The notes: generated by a model from the letters alone, not told the origin. A stretch of 64,000 nucleotides of DNA from Moheibacter lacus (GCF_014042165.1 NZ_JACDZE010000005.1:52511-116510), one strand, 5' to 3'; numbered from the stretch's first letter, positions 1-9,631 are shown. A program made the numbers and translations.

Positions 1-279
1 ACCGAGGAGAAAATAACGAAAAAAAGCCCATCGAACTATCTTTCATTTCCGTTCAACGAAAGCCAAAGTTATGGTCAAGGTTATTTTCCCGGTGTTGCTT
101 CTGCCAATCCTTTTTCATGGACAAAAAAACAAAATTCGGCCGTTGATTTGGTGAAACATGATTTCTATCCTATTCTTATAAATAGTTCCGGAATCATTTC
201 CTATTCACGCGAAATCAAATCGGTCTTTTCTGAAAATCAACCCTATATTTCCAGACCACCTCCTGCCCGGCTATCATAA
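1..279 (+). CDS. 3' end of an unidentified protein gene (partial)
   Basis: An open frame enters from the left edge in frame 1 and stops with TAA at 277-279, giving the last 92 residues. The peptide is polar and aromatic-rich (it contains SYGQGYFPG and ends RPPPARLS) with no membrane segment. The start lies outside the window. I do not recognise the family. The next gene begins over 200 bp downstream, so it is probably a separate unit. The intervening 280-493 holds only AT-rich sequence with a small GCCTG/CAGGC hairpin near 450. Confidence 0.6.
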   Translation, partial: TEEKITKKSPSNYLSFPFNESQSYGQGYFPGVASANPFSWTKKQNSAVDLVKHDFYPILINSSGIISYSREIKSVFSENQPYISRPPPARLS

Positions 280-493
280 GTTTTATCAATTCAGATAAAA
301 ATGGAAAGCCATCTCATTTAAGATATTTCGATACTTATTTCAACTGTTTTTTTTCAGTAATTAAGAACCCGCCTTTTCTTATTTCTTTCCCGTTTTTCCA
401 AAAATTGCTAAATCAATTTCCATTAAGTTGCACAAGTTGCGATTTATACAAAATAGCCTGACAGGCAAATTTATACCTAACTAAAATTATCAT

Positions 494-2860
494 ATGAAAA
501 ACATTAAACAGATTTTTGCTGATTTATTCAGCACCTCTTTACTATTACTTTTGACCTTATTATGCAGCGTTCCGTTATTGGCAGATGGTTCCAAAGATCT
601 TTACCCATCCGGAGCCCCAGGAGTCCGGGCGTATTTACGCTCATCTACCGCTGCAACTGAAAACTGGCCTTTCCCTACGGAAGGAACGCACTATGTATAT
701 GCAAAAGCAGGAGAAAGAATTACCCTTGCCTCCAGCGTACAAAACTTATCGGGAAATCCCAGAATTCGCTTAATTTCTCCAAGCGGAACAACTGTAGTTA
801 ACAATACCAATACCGGAAGAATCACCAACCGTACGGCAGAATTAGCAGGTCCCCAACTATTTGGACAAACCGGAGGGAATCGGTATACGCCTATTTATTA
901 TACAGTTCCCGTAGGTGGAGATGGGATTTACCGTGTTGAATTTGTTGGCAGAACAACAGCTACACCCAGTACCACCTATAATGCAAACGATAATTGGTCC
1001 CAGGGAAGTGACGGTATAGTGGCTTGGGATGTTTCCGTTATCAATACTGCAAATACAGGATTCATAAAAGGCCGTGTTTATGCTAACGTTTTGAATTTCA
1101 CCAATGGAACAAACCAAGCGAACTCGAGCGGGTTCTATGGACGTATGTATACACGCACCAAAGATGGTTATACCTATCGGGTAAACAACAATGGGAACAA
1201 CGGTCTTTATTTCACCTTTTTTGTCAATAACAATGGTTTCTTAGATGAAACTACACAGGAACCTATATACAAAAGTTTAAATGGTTCAACTTCCACCTTT
1301 TTAGATGGAAAAGTACATGACCCGAGAATTGCCGACACTTCCATAAACATCACACATAAAATCTTCTATACATTACCGTCTACTGACTTACCTACATCTT
1401 CAAGCGGTGCGGTTCCCGGTGGAACAACTTGGTTGAGTAATCCGGTGACGGTTCCAACGGTGTCAAATGTTGTCGTAACAGGAGTTGAAGGTACTCCGGG
1501 GCAAGTAAGTAATAAAGGCGGATATATAGAGTTTGATGCAGATGTACAGGGAAATTACAATATCGTGATTGAAAGCACTCCTTCCAATCCTACTTTTGCC
1601 ACAAGAGTAATTACCGGTTCGTCAACAGCCGGTCATAATACCATCTATTGGGATGGAGAAGACGGCAACGGAAACGAATCTCCGGTAGGAACATTCCCTG
1701 TCAATATAACCGTACAATTACAAGGAGCGGAAGTGCATTTCCCCTATATAGATATGGAGTACAACCGATTCGGAACAATTTTAGAATTATTGAATCATAA
1801 CAATCTGAACGTTGTTGTATCAGACATTGTATATTGGGATGACAGAGATATAGCCAATGTTACGAACGGCTCCAATCCATCTCCTAAAAATAATTCCCAT
1901 CTACCCCCTGCAAACAGTACCGGAATCAGCAGTACTAGTAATGGTCATAAATGGGGAGTAGGTGGTTCAGGTGTTTCCGGTCAGTTTGGAGATGAAAAAG
2001 CTATAGACACCTGGACATTTATAAAAGGAGAGGAAGTTACCATCCAAGCAGAAGTAATCGTAAAAATTGCCGATTTATTGATCTCAAGTCTTTCAGCAGA
2101 TGAATCGATTATTTATGAAGGAAGCGAATTATTGTACACTGTCGGTGTAAAAAATGACGGGCCAAGCGATGTTGAAGATGCCGGATTTTTCTTTACGGTT
2201 CCGGAAGGATTTACACCTGTATCCTATGTGTTTCAGACAAATTCCTGTGGAATCGAAAGCACAGCTTTGACCTTTAACCCGACCACAAACACCTATACGT
2301 CAAAATTGGATTTACCTTCCGGTTGTGAAATCACCTATTTGATTACAATTGAAGCAACCAATTTGGTAACTCCGGGAGCACAAGAAGTGGAAGCGGCAAT
2401 ATTACGTCCAAACGACGTAACCGACCCTGATGCCACCAATTCAGATATCACAATTCCACCTACAGATCCTCATTTTGAATGCGACAACAACGGTCAAGGA
2501 GGCAATTGTAATAACATAATGATTCATAATAACGTGACATTTGACAGCCCCTGTGTCAAACCGGGTCTTGCCGGAACACCAAGCGGTTATTCAAAAACCG
2601 GAATATTGACCAAAGGAAAACCTTCCGTAGCCAACTGGCCGAATGTTGTACCAAACGGCTATTTGGTTCTAGATGCAGCCCAAAAAGGAATGGTCATTAC
2701 CCATATGAACACTTTGCAAAGAGACGCGCTGACACCTGTAGAAGGTATGATTATTTACAATACAGAGTTAAAATGCGTCCAACTTTACAGAGGAAGCACC
2801 CCTGGAGTTGACACCGCAAGAACCGGTTGGAATTGTATTGACAAAGGATGTAACGAATAA
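494..2860 (+). CDS. Secreted protein with FlgD-like and DUF11-type Ig domains
   Basis: A 788-residue exported protein. Residues 1 to about 31 form a signal peptide: basic start, LLLLLTLL core, then a small-residue region ending LADG. Around residues 340-410 there is an FlgD-like Ig fold with the typical YWDGEDGNGNESPVGTFPV turn. About 522-655 is a DUF11-like repeat (ELLYTVGVKNDGPSDVEDA ... TITIEA-type end). The last ~70 residues form a module (KGMVI ... GMIIYNTELKCVQLYRG ... GWNCI) that recurs twice in the next gene. Ig-type repeats suggest a surface or extracellular adhesive protein. No canonical type IX sorting domain is visible at the C terminus. The gene is 17 bp upstream of 2878-3402, so the two are likely cotranscribed. 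Function is inferred only from the domains. Confidence 0.85.
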   Translation: MKNIKQIFADLFSTSLLLLLTLLCSVPLLADGSKDLYPSGAPGVRAYLRSSTAATENWPFPTEGTHYVYAKAGERITLASSVQNLSGNPRIRLISPSGTTVVNNTNTGRITNRTAELAGPQLFGQTGGNRYTPIYYTVPVGGDGIYRVEFVGRTTATPSTTYNANDNWSQGSDGIVAWDVSVINTANTGFIKGRVYANVLNFTNGTNQANSSGFYGRMYTRTKDGYTYRVNNNGNNGLYFTFFVNNNGFLDETTQEPIYKSLNGSTSTFLDGKVHDPRIADTSINITHKIFYTLPSTDLPTSSSGAVPGGTTWLSNPVTVPTVSNVVVTGVEGTPGQVSNKGGYIEFDADVQGNYNIVIESTPSNPTFATRVITGSSTAGHNTIYWDGEDGNGNESPVGTFPVNITVQLQGAEVHFPYIDMEYNRFGTILELLNHNNLNVVVSDIVYWDDRDIANVTNGSNPSPKNNSHLPPANSTGISSTSNGHKWGVGGSGVSGQFGDEKAIDTWTFIKGEEVTIQAEVIVKIADLLISSLSADESIIYEGSELLYTVGVKNDGPSDVEDAGFFFTVPEGFTPVSYVFQTNSCGIESTALTFNPTTNTYTSKLDLPSGCEITYLITIEATNLVTPGAQEVEAAILRPNDVTDPDATNSDITIPPTDPHFECDNNGQGGNCNNIMIHNNVTFDSPCVKPGLAGTPSGYSKTGILTKGKPSVANWPNVVPNGYLVLDAAQKGMVITHMNTLQRDALTPVEGMIIYNTELKCVQLYRGSTPGVDTARTGWNCIDKGCNE

Positions 2861-2877
2861 TTAAAAAATAAATTAAA

Positions 2878-3402
2878 ATGAATACAACATATTTTAAAAT
2901 AATTGCCCTTTTAGGACTTTTAGCAGTAAACTTCGGATTTTCACAAATAGCCATCGGAAAACCAACTGTCGCCAATTCCAGCGTATTACTGGATTTTGGA
3001 ACAGATGGCAAAGGAATTATTTTACCTTCGGTAGATACAGCCCCTGGAGCAGTAGGCGGAACTTTTATCTTTAATACGACAGAAAATACCGTTCAGGTTT
3101 GGGAAGGTAAAAACACAGGCGGAACAGGTGGATGGACAAATCTAACCGTCCAGGGAGATGCAGTATCCCATTCTTTTATCAATGCAGGATCTGATACGGG
3201 TGATGGTGTAATTATCGGTGCCAGTTCCTCTTCAAAACCGGGTGTTTTGGTTTTGGAATCAACCGATAAAGCCATGGTTCTGCCTCTAATCGCCAGTCCT
3301 CACCTGAACATGGTCGGAGCAATTGCCGGTACGATGGTTTATGATACCGATGCCGATATGATTGCAATCTATGACGGTGCAAACTGGAATTATTGGAAAT
3401 AA
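2878..3402 (+). CDS. Small secreted protein with two copies of a YNT/W module
   Basis: A 174-residue protein with a clear signal peptide (core IIALLGLLAVNFGF, cleavage likely after SQ). The mature part holds two copies of a ~50-residue module, about residues 40-90 and 115-174. The pattern is: V/L-L-x-F/E, KG or KAM, (I/V)LP, then G-x-(F/M)-(I/V)-(F/Y)-(N/D)-T, ending in Y/W-x-G-x-x-W. The same module closes the preceding protein. In flavobacteria this type of module is common in exported proteins and resembles tail-fibre-like sequence. It follows its neighbour by 17 bp and is followed by a strong terminator, so the pair forms one transcript. Exact role unknown. Confidence 0.8.
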   Translation: MNTTYFKIIALLGLLAVNFGFSQIAIGKPTVANSSVLLDFGTDGKGIILPSVDTAPGAVGGTFIFNTTENTVQVWEGKNTGGTGGWTNLTVQGDAVSHSFINAGSDTGDGVIIGASSSSKPGVLVLESTDKAMVLPLIASPHLNMVGAIAGTMVYDTDADMIAIYDGANWNYWK

Positions 3403-3424
3403 TCAAGCAGGATTATTGAACATA

Positions 3425-3459
3425 AAAAACCGTCTCAATTTGATATTGAGACGGTTTTT
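3425..3459 (+). terminator. Rho-independent terminator
   Basis: A perfect 15-bp stem with a 5-nt loop (arms 3425-3439 and 3445-3459, core CCGTCTCAAT) ending in a T run. It closes the two-gene secreted-protein operon. Confidence 0.9.
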
Positions 3460-3511
3460 ATATTCTAATTACTACGTGAAAATCTACCTAAATTGAGCGC
3501 AACTGTTTCCG

Positions 3512-3904
3512 TCAATATTTGATTTGAATTTTCTTTATTTTTTCATCGAAACAATTTAACTGGCTTTTGCGAATATGGTTTCGTTTGATCCGGATCTCTT
3601 TCTCAGCATTTCGAAATGTCCATTCGCCATCATAAGTAAATACCTGTCGGATGTCCGCAATGTCAATTTTTTTCCTATCAAAAATACGGATAGAAGAAAT
3701 ATGGTCTTCAGTAATTTCACAATATCCTTTTCCATTTCGCCAAACCACTTCCATTAGCGCTTCTACCCATAGCAAAATCGTCGCAATCCAAAACACTTCA
3801 CCCACCCAAAGGGCTATATAAAGAAATACCAAAGAAGGAATAAATCGAACCAGAAAAATGGAAAATAATTTTTTACGGGAATAATGGAAAAGCATTTGAT
3901 TCAT
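3512..3904 (-). CDS. Hypothetical two-helix membrane protein with PH-like tail
   Basis: A 130-residue protein. Residues ~12-48 hold two closely spaced hydrophobic segments (FLVRFIPSLVFLYIALWV and FWIATILLWVEALMEV). They are followed by a ~75-residue soluble part rich in beta-type residues and lysine (GYCEITEDHISSIRIFDRK). That arrangement resembles small bacterial PH-domain membrane proteins, but the match is only architectural. It reads leftwards towards the terminator of the preceding plus-strand genes. Function unknown. Confidence 0.6.
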   Translation of the reverse strand: MNQMLFHYSRKKLFSIFLVRFIPSLVFLYIALWVGEVFWIATILLWVEALMEVVWRNGKGYCEITEDHISSIRIFDRKKIDIADIRQVFTYDGEWTFRNAEKEIRIKRNHIRKSQLNCFDEKIKKIQIKY

Positions 3905-3910
3905 TCTTAA

Positions 3911-3951
3911 AAATTAAAAAATCCTGAAAACCAAATGGTAATCAGGATTTT
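3911..3951 (-). terminator. Terminator of the tRNA-Gly/tRNA-Leu transcript
   Basis: Arms AAAATCCTGA (3918-3927) and TCAGGATTTT (3942-3951) enclose a nested ACC/GGT hairpin. Read on the minus strand it lies 4 nt after the tRNA-Leu 3' end and runs into a T tract. Confidence 0.85.
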
Positions 3952-3954
3952 AAG

Positions 3955-4038
3955 TACCCCAGGCGGGACTTGAACCCGCACGGACTAATGTCCACAGGAT
4001 TTTAAGTCCTGCGTGTCTACCAATTCCACCACCAGGGC
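3955..4038 (-). tRNA. tRNA-Leu (anticodon TAA)
   Basis: 84 nt on the minus strand. The anticodon loop reads ACTTAAAAT with anticodon TAA. The long variable arm expected for Leu is present, the T loop is TTCAAGT, and the D arm contains GGTAGACACG. The acceptor stem is closed by several G-U pairs. The CCA end is not encoded. Confidence 0.95.
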
Positions 4039-4066
4039 ATGGTAATTTTCTATTTCAAATAAATAG

Positions 4067-4139
<73 letters not shown>

Positions 4140-4188
4140 AATTGGGACGCAAATATAAACATTCCCTTTTATCTTTTACAAATAATTT

Positions 4189-5055
4189 TTACTTTTTTGC
4201 AGCAGCTTTCTCTACTCCCGTAGGCATCAATAGGTTAATGGATTCGGAAATTTGCTTTTTCAACATTTTGCGGTGTACAATCATGTCCAAAAATCCTTTT
4301 TCCAATAAAAATTCAGAGGTTTGGAATCCTTCCGGTAAGTCTCTACCGATGGTTTCTTTGATGACCCTTGGTCCTGCAAACCCAATTAAAGCTCTGGGTT
4401 CTGCAATCACCAAATCTCCAACTGATGCAAATGATGCCGTTACACCTCCATAAGTTGGATTGGTCAAAACAGAAATATAAGGAAGTTTTGCATCGGCCAT
4501 TTTGGTAAGCATCGCTTCTACTTTTGCCATTTGCATAAGTGAAATCGCTGCTTCCATCATACGAGCACCACCTGATTGGGAAATCAAAATATAAGGTAAA
4601 TTGTTTTTTAAACAATAAGCCATCGCTCGGACGATTTTTTCCCCCATCGCAGAACCTAGTGATCCGCCGATGAATTTAAAATCCATCGCACTGACCACGA
4701 CATCCCTTCCATTCATTTTCCCGGTCGCAGAGCGGAGTGCATCTGTTAGTCCCGTTTTCTTTTTCACATCTTTCAGACGGTCTTTGTATTTCTGAGAGTC
4801 GCTCCAACTCAATGGGTCTTTGCTCTCTACTTTCGCATCCAGTTCTTTGAATTTACCATCATCAAAAAGGATTTCAAAATATTCTTGACTCCCTATTTGA
4901 ACATGAAAATCATCATCCGGACTCACATACATATTGGCTCTTAACTCCTCTGTATCGATGATTTTACCACTTGGAGACTTGTACCAAAGTCCTTTGGGAA
5001 CATCTTTTTTCTGTTCCGTCGTGATATTTTTTTTCGTTCGTCTAAACCACGCCAT
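4189..5055 (-). CDS. accD: Acetyl-CoA carboxylase carboxyltransferase subunit beta
   Basis: AccD is the beta half of the carboxyltransferase that makes malonyl-CoA for fatty-acid synthesis; it works with AccA, which is not in this window. The 288-residue protein shows the crotonase-like core: [20 protein letters not shown] and [12 protein letters not shown] start at MAWFRR, the usual family start; an in-frame ATG at 5106 would add 17 poorly conserved residues and overlap fbaA. The N-terminal zinc ribbon of the E. coli type (two CxxC pairs) is absent: the region reads [19 protein letters not shown] with no cysteines. The gene lies 43 bp after fbaA on the same strand. Confidence 0.93.
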   Translation of the reverse strand: MAWFRRTKKNITTEQKKDVPKGLWYKSPSGKIIDTEELRANMYVSPDDDFHVQIGSQEYFEILFDDGKFKELDAKVESKDPLSWSDSQKYKDRLKDVKKKTGLTDALRSATGKMNGRDVVVSAMDFKFIGGSLGSAMGEKIVRAMAYCLKNNLPYILISQSGGARMMEAAISLMQMAKVEAMLTKMADAKLPYISVLTNPTYGGVTASFASVGDLVIAEPRALIGFAGPRVIKETIGRDLPEGFQTSEFLLEKGFLDMIVHRKMLKKQISESINLLMPTGVEKAAAKK

Positions 5056-5098
5056 TTTTTTCTTACCTTGGTTTTCGTTATCGTATATGTTTTCTAAA

Positions 5099-6169
5099 TT
5101 ATCCAAGTCGATTGATATTATTTAAATCTTCACAAGCTTGAATCAACCTGTCTTTAAATGATACTTCTCCTTCTCTCAACCAAACTCTTGGATCATAGAT
5201 TTTTTTGTTCGGTTTATCGTCTCCTTCCGGATTTCCGATTTGCGCTTGTAAATAATCTTTTTTCGCATCAAAATATTTACGCACACCTTCCATAAATGCA
5301 AATTGCAAATCGGTATCGATGTTCATTTTGATCACACCATATCCGATGGCTTCTCTGATTTCTTCTAGTGTAGAACCAGAACCTCCATGGAATACGAAAT
5401 CAACCGGATTTTTATTTGTTCCAAATTTTTCTTCGATGAATTTTTGCGAATTATCCAATATCTTTGGTGTCAAAACCACATTTCCGGGTTTGTAAACACC
5501 ATGCACATTTCCAAATGCCGCAGCTACCCAGAAATTGTCACTTACTGATTTCAATTGCTCATAAACATAAGCAACTTCTTCCGGTTGTGTATATAATAAA
5601 GAATTGTCCACACCACTATTGTCAACTCCATCTTCTTCTCCACCCGTGATACCCAATTCGATTTCCAATGTCATTTCAACTTTGGACATTCTTTCCAAAT
5701 ATTTCTTCGAAATCTCCATGTTTTCTTCCAATGGTTCTTCTGAAAGATCCAACATATGTGAGCTAAAAAGCGTTTTTCCGGTTTTATGGTAAAAGTCTTC
5801 GTTTGCATCCATTACTCCGTCGATCCATGGCAATAAATTTTTGGCGCAATGGTCTGTATGCAAAATAACCGTCGCTCCATAAGCCTCTGCCAAAGCATGA
5901 ATATGTAAAGCACCTGCGATAGAACCTTTGATGGCTGCTAATTGGTTTTCACCTTTCAAACCCTTTCCGGCATTATAAGCAGCACCTCCATTTGAGAATT
6001 GAATGATCAATGGAGAATTTACTTGAACTGCAGCTTCCATAGCGGCATTCACAGTACTTGACCCAATAACATTACAAGCCGGCAAAGCATAGTGATTTTC
6101 TTTTGCGTCTTGAATGATTTCTTTTACTAATGAGCCGGTAGCTACACCGGCAGGAAATTTTCTACTCAT
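5099..6169 (-). CDS. fbaA: Class II fructose-bisphosphate aldolase
   Basis: Zinc-dependent cleavage of fructose 1,6-bisphosphate to DHAP and glyceraldehyde 3-phosphate, in the cytosol (glycolysis and gluconeogenesis). The length (356 residues) and the insertions match the class IIA enzymes of the E. coli FbaA type. Visible motifs are the zinc and substrate segment [16 protein letters not shown], the acidic stretch [11 protein letters not shown], the second zinc histidine in FHGGSGS and the phosphate-binding NIDTDLQ near the C terminus. A TATATTTG -7 box lies 29 nt upstream. It is the first gene of a likely fbaA-accD-tRNA unit. Confidence 0.96.
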   Translation of the reverse strand: MSRKFPAGVATGSLVKEIIQDAKENHYALPACNVIGSSTVNAAMEAAVQVNSPLIIQFSNGGAAYNAGKGLKGENQLAAIKGSIAGALHIHALAEAYGATVILHTDHCAKNLLPWIDGVMDANEDFYHKTGKTLFSSHMLDLSEEPLEENMEISKKYLERMSKVEMTLEIELGITGGEEDGVDNSGVDNSLLYTQPEEVAYVYEQLKSVSDNFWVAAAFGNVHGVYKPGNVVLTPKILDNSQKFIEEKFGTNKNPVDFVFHGGSGSTLEEIREAIGYGVIKMNIDTDLQFAFMEGVRKYFDAKKDYLQAQIGNPEGDDKPNKKIYDPRVWLREGEVSFKDRLIQACEDLNNINRLG

Positions 6170-6198
6170 AATTGATTTTTTGATGCTTTATCTCTCGA

Positions 6199-6206
6199 CA
6201 AATATA
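6199..6206 (-). promoter_or_regulatory. Bacteroidota-type -7 box for fbaA
   Basis: The minus strand reads TATATTTG, a perfect match to TAnnTTTG, 29 nt before the fbaA ATG. I see no good -33 TTTG at the expected distance, so it is a half-supported promoter. Confidence 0.55.
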
Positions 6207-6221
6207 GAGAACTTAAATTAT

Positions 6222-8849
6222 TTAAAAAGGATAATTGATTCCAAATGCTAAGCGTGGTTTGAGAATATTCAAATTGTCAAATTGCCATCGGTCGCCAAGC
6301 GGATAACTCGGGTCGTGAATTTTATAAGCCAAATCCAAACGAATGATCAAATAGGTCAAATCCAAACGCAAACCAAATCCTGAACCTATACCCAATTCTT
6401 TGTAAAAATCCTTGAATCTAAAGAGTGTCAACTCATTGTCTTTATCAGTCCCCCAAATATTTCCGGCATCCACAAAAAAAGCACCGTGAAATAAATCGGT
6501 CATTTTAAATCGGTATTCGACATTGAACAATAATTTCAAACGCTCGATAGCAAAAACATCATCTCCTCCTGCATATCTCGGGAAATCTGCAGGGCCCAAT
6601 GTTGCTGCCGTCCAACCTCGGACGTCATTGGCTCCACCTGCGGTGTAACTACGTGAAAAAGGTATGAAATCCGTATTTCCATAAGGTTGGATAAATCCAA
6701 ATAATGCACGAGTTGCCAATGTTGATTTGGAATTGATATTAAAATATTTGCGGATGTCAACATCCAATTTTACAAATTGCGAATAAGGAACATTGAAAAC
6801 CATCCCTGACTCATCTCCTTGTTCGTTTTCTGTTTGGTAAAAACCAAAAGCATTATCGAGTAAACTCAAAATATTTCCTGAAGTTTCTACTCTTCCTTTG
6901 AATAACCAAGGATTTTTTACATTTCGACGCTGACTTTGGTCCCAAGTGTATTGATAAATCAGCGATGTAATCAACACGTCTTGCGTAATGGTTTGTCTTC
7001 TGAAATTCATGTTTTCAAAAATGGACAAAGATTCTAAACCATCTTCATCAAGAGAAGTTAAAAAAGCTTGATCATCATAAATCATTTCTATTACATCTAT
7101 GTCCGATAACTCTCCATTATAATGCTGAATTGCCGCTGCAGGGTTATACATAAAGTAATATTGATTGAAAAAATTATTTTTAATGTTTTTATCACCTTCA
7201 AATACATTGAAATAATTTTCCTTTTGAAGATTGTTCACAAACTCTGTATTCAACACACTCAACATGTGCGAGTGAGTGTCCCGGTAAGAAATATTATAAT
7301 CCAATCCGGTCGAATAAGTAACCCTTCCCAATCCGATGTTTCGCTGAACGGAAGTACCGATTCTGAAGTCGGTTTGTTTATAAAAGCGTTTGGAAAATAG
7401 ATTATCTACTTTTAAAGGAAATAATAAATACGGAAAACCGATTTTTGACTGAAAAGCCAATTCAAAAGCATTGAAAAAACTGCCTTCGTCTGTAAATTTT
7501 TTGTTGACATTTCCGAGCGTTCCTCTTACGGTTGTTTCCAGATTTTCTCCTCCACCAAAAAGATTTCGAGCCACCAAAGACACTCTAGGTGAAATCCCGA
7601 AATTCATGAATTCAGACCAAGAAAGTTCTGCACCATAATAGATATCGTATTTCTTTTTTGCCCGGAAATACAAATCCACATCTAGGATACTGTCATTTCT
7701 GATCAATTCAGCATTTTGTTCATCCCATTTATAGGAAAAGGATGTTAAATTGATTCCTTCCCTTTTGGAGAAATTTCGTTTGGTTTGAGATTCAGAAATA
7801 AATCGATACAGTGAAGAATCACGAACAACCATTGCGTCTGTAAAAAATTTAGGACGGTATTTCATCTTTGGATCTACATAGTGCAGATGATAACCTTCAT
7901 AAATGGTATCATAATAAACCGGCGGTTCTTTATCTTGCGGAACAGGGTCAGAATCGGGATAAAGGTGGATTTCTCCATAACGGTATTTTGCAAACTTTTC
8001 TTTCACCCTTATGGAATCTTTATCGGCTCCTTTTGGGATCAATAACGTAATTGCGAGTTGTTTATCACTCAAAGTCGTATCAGCCGTAAATTCTACCGCT
8101 TGACCGTCTTCATTGAACTTCCAATATCCTCTGTTTTTAAAATATTCTTCTATTTTATCGCGTTCTGACATGAAGTTATCCATGTCATAACGCTCTCCCA
8201 CTTTGATATCAGAACCTCTTTTTACCAAATTTTCATATTGGCGCAATAGGGCTGTATCTTTTATGATGTGTGCATAAGATTCGATTATAGAAACTTCACC
8301 GGGTTGGATGTTATAAATCACTTCACCCTTTTTTGCAGCACTGTCCAAATCATGTTCAGATTTCACTTCGGCATCAAAATAGCCGCGATCAAAATAATAA
8401 TTCTCCAAATTTTCTTCCGAAAAAGCGGACATCGCAGTATCGATTAAAACCGGAGGTTCGCCTTGGTTGTATCGAAATCTTTTTAGCCAAAGAGAATTCC
8501 CGGTATATTCTTCCAAACCATTTTTCTGCAACAAACTATCCAAAGACTCTTGCGTCCTACGCTTTTTGGTCAAATCATAATATTCGGCAAACGTGGTATC
8601 AAATTTAGCCGGAACAGAATTGTACAATAATAATTTTAAAGGAAACAATCCAAAGAGCGCTCCACCATTTGGCTTTTGTTTGACGTAATCCGGTAAATTG
8701 GATTTAAAAGGTTTTTCTTTTTCTTCGAATTTGAATTCGTTTTTGGTAAGCAGATGTTGTCCCTCAGGAACTTTTTTTGTTACGTTACAACTATAGACAA
8801 TCATCAACAGAATAACGAATAATATTATCTTTGCATTTAGATACTTCAT
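6222..8849 (-). CDS. tamL: Translocation and assembly module lipoprotein TamL (BamA/TamA-like)
   Basis: An 875-residue outer-membrane protein of the Omp85 group. It starts with a lipoprotein signal whose lipobox VYSC puts the acylated cysteine at residue 21. POTRA-like periplasmic repeats follow (for example IIESYAHIIKDTALLR and EYFKNRGYWKFNED). The C-terminal half is beta-barrel-like: alternating hydrophobic strands, the AGGANDVRGW loop and a terminal aromatic strand ending INYPF. TamL is the Bacteroidota lipoprotein version of TamA and is thought to act with a TamB-like partner in outer-membrane biogenesis; no tamB is in this window. Its ATG lies 5 bp from the divergent RNA methylase ATG. 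Confidence 0.88.
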   Translation of the reverse strand: MKYLNAKIILFVILLMIVYSCNVTKKVPEGQHLLTKNEFKFEEKEKPFKSNLPDYVKQKPNGGALFGLFPLKLLLYNSVPAKFDTTFAEYYDLTKKRRTQESLDSLLQKNGLEEYTGNSLWLKRFRYNQGEPPVLIDTAMSAFSEENLENYYFDRGYFDAEVKSEHDLDSAAKKGEVIYNIQPGEVSIIESYAHIIKDTALLRQYENLVKRGSDIKVGERYDMDNFMSERDKIEEYFKNRGYWKFNEDGQAVEFTADTTLSDKQLAITLLIPKGADKDSIRVKEKFAKYRYGEIHLYPDSDPVPQDKEPPVYYDTIYEGYHLHYVDPKMKYRPKFFTDAMVVRDSSLYRFISESQTKRNFSKREGINLTSFSYKWDEQNAELIRNDSILDVDLYFRAKKKYDIYYGAELSWSEFMNFGISPRVSLVARNLFGGGENLETTVRGTLGNVNKKFTDEGSFFNAFELAFQSKIGFPYLLFPLKVDNLFSKRFYKQTDFRIGTSVQRNIGLGRVTYSTGLDYNISYRDTHSHMLSVLNTEFVNNLQKENYFNVFEGDKNIKNNFFNQYYFMYNPAAAIQHYNGELSDIDVIEMIYDDQAFLTSLDEDGLESLSIFENMNFRRQTITQDVLITSLIYQYTWDQSQRRNVKNPWLFKGRVETSGNILSLLDNAFGFYQTENEQGDESGMVFNVPYSQFVKLDVDIRKYFNINSKSTLATRALFGFIQPYGNTDFIPFSRSYTAGGANDVRGWTAATLGPADFPRYAGGDDVFAIERLKLLFNVEYRFKMTDLFHGAFFVDAGNIWGTDKDNELTLFRFKDFYKELGIGSGFGLRLDLTYLIIRLDLAYKIHDPSYPLGDRWQFDNLNILKPRLAFGINYPF
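8826..8833 (+). promoter_or_regulatory. -7 box for the divergent RNA methyltransferase
   Basis: TATCTTTG matches TAnnTTTG perfectly and lies 21 nt before the ATG at 8855. The box sits inside the tamL signal-peptide codons because the two start codons are almost back to back. No clear -33 element. Confidence 0.5.
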
Positions 8850-8854
8850 TTCAG

Positions 8855-9595
8855 ATGCTTACAAATAATGAAACCAAACTAATCAATTCTTTGGTCAAAA
8901 AAAAATTTAGGCAAAAATACAATAACTTTATCGTTGAGGGTGTTAAAATCATCGATGAAGCATTGAAAAGCCCGCTGAAAATACACAAAGTTTATTCCAT
9001 AGATCATGTTTTTGGAGAGAAAAATGCTTTTGTAGAATTGATTTCTGAAAGAGAATTAAAAAAAATCAGCCAATTGGTACAACCCAATACAGCATTGGCT
9101 CTCTGTGAAATACCTGATGAAAAACCCATTCAAACCGAAGGATTGATTTTGGTTTTGGATGACATCAGAGATCCGGGAAATTTAGGAACAATCATTCGTT
9201 TGGCAGATTGGTTTGGTATCGAACAAATCGTTTGTTCTACAGAAACAGTTGACGTTTACAATCCAAAAGTGATCCAATCCACGATGGGCTCTTTCCTACG
9301 CGTTCAGATCAATTATACCGATTTACCTACTTTTTTTGATCAGTATAAGTATCCGGTTTTAGGAACTTTCATGGAAGGTAAAAATATCTACCAATCTCAA
9401 TTTCCTGAAAATGCAGCGTTGGTTTTAGGTAATGAGGCCAATGGAATTTCTGATGAATTGGTTCCCTATATTTCAGAAAAAATCAGCATTCCACGTCTTG
9501 GCAACCTTCAACAAACGGAAAGTTTAAATGTAGCGATGGCAACGGGAATTATTCTCGGCGAAATCGCTTCACATCATTTTAAGCTGAATTCTTAG
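8855..9595 (+). CDS. TrmH/SpoU-family RNA 2'-O-methyltransferase
   Basis: A 246-residue SPOUT methyltransferase that transfers a methyl group from SAM to a ribose in rRNA or tRNA. The N-terminal ~85 residues resemble the SpoU substrate-binding domain. The catalytic domain shows motif 1 (DIRDPGNLGTIIRLADWFG), motif 2 (LGNEANGISDEL) and motif 3 (SLNVAMATGIIL) in order, forming the trefoil knot. I use the ATG at 8855 rather than an upstream TTG, because the -7 box at 8826-8833 would put the transcript start after that TTG. Target nucleotide cannot be read from the sequence. Confidence 0.92.
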   Translation: MLTNNETKLINSLVKKKFRQKYNNFIVEGVKIIDEALKSPLKIHKVYSIDHVFGEKNAFVELISERELKKISQLVQPNTALALCEIPDEKPIQTEGLILVLDDIRDPGNLGTIIRLADWFGIEQIVCSTETVDVYNPKVIQSTMGSFLRVQINYTDLPTFFDQYKYPVLGTFMEGKNIYQSQFPENAALVLGNEANGISDELVPYISEKISIPRLGNLQQTESLNVAMATGIILGEIASHHFKLNS

Positions 9596-9623
9596 CAAAA
9601 AGTTAATTATTTGTTTTGGAAAT

Positions 9624-9631
9624 TAGTTTTG
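9624..9631 (+). promoter_or_regulatory. -7 box upstream of the structured leader
   Basis: TAGTTTTG matches TAnnTTTG. A transcript starting just after it would carry a ~140-nt leader containing the folded element at 9676-9783. No convincing -33 box. Confidence 0.45.

Noticed and set aside
5056..5106. 17-residue N-terminal extension of AccD from an ATG at 5106
   Set aside because: The family begins at MAWFRR, the extension is not conserved-looking and overlaps fbaA.
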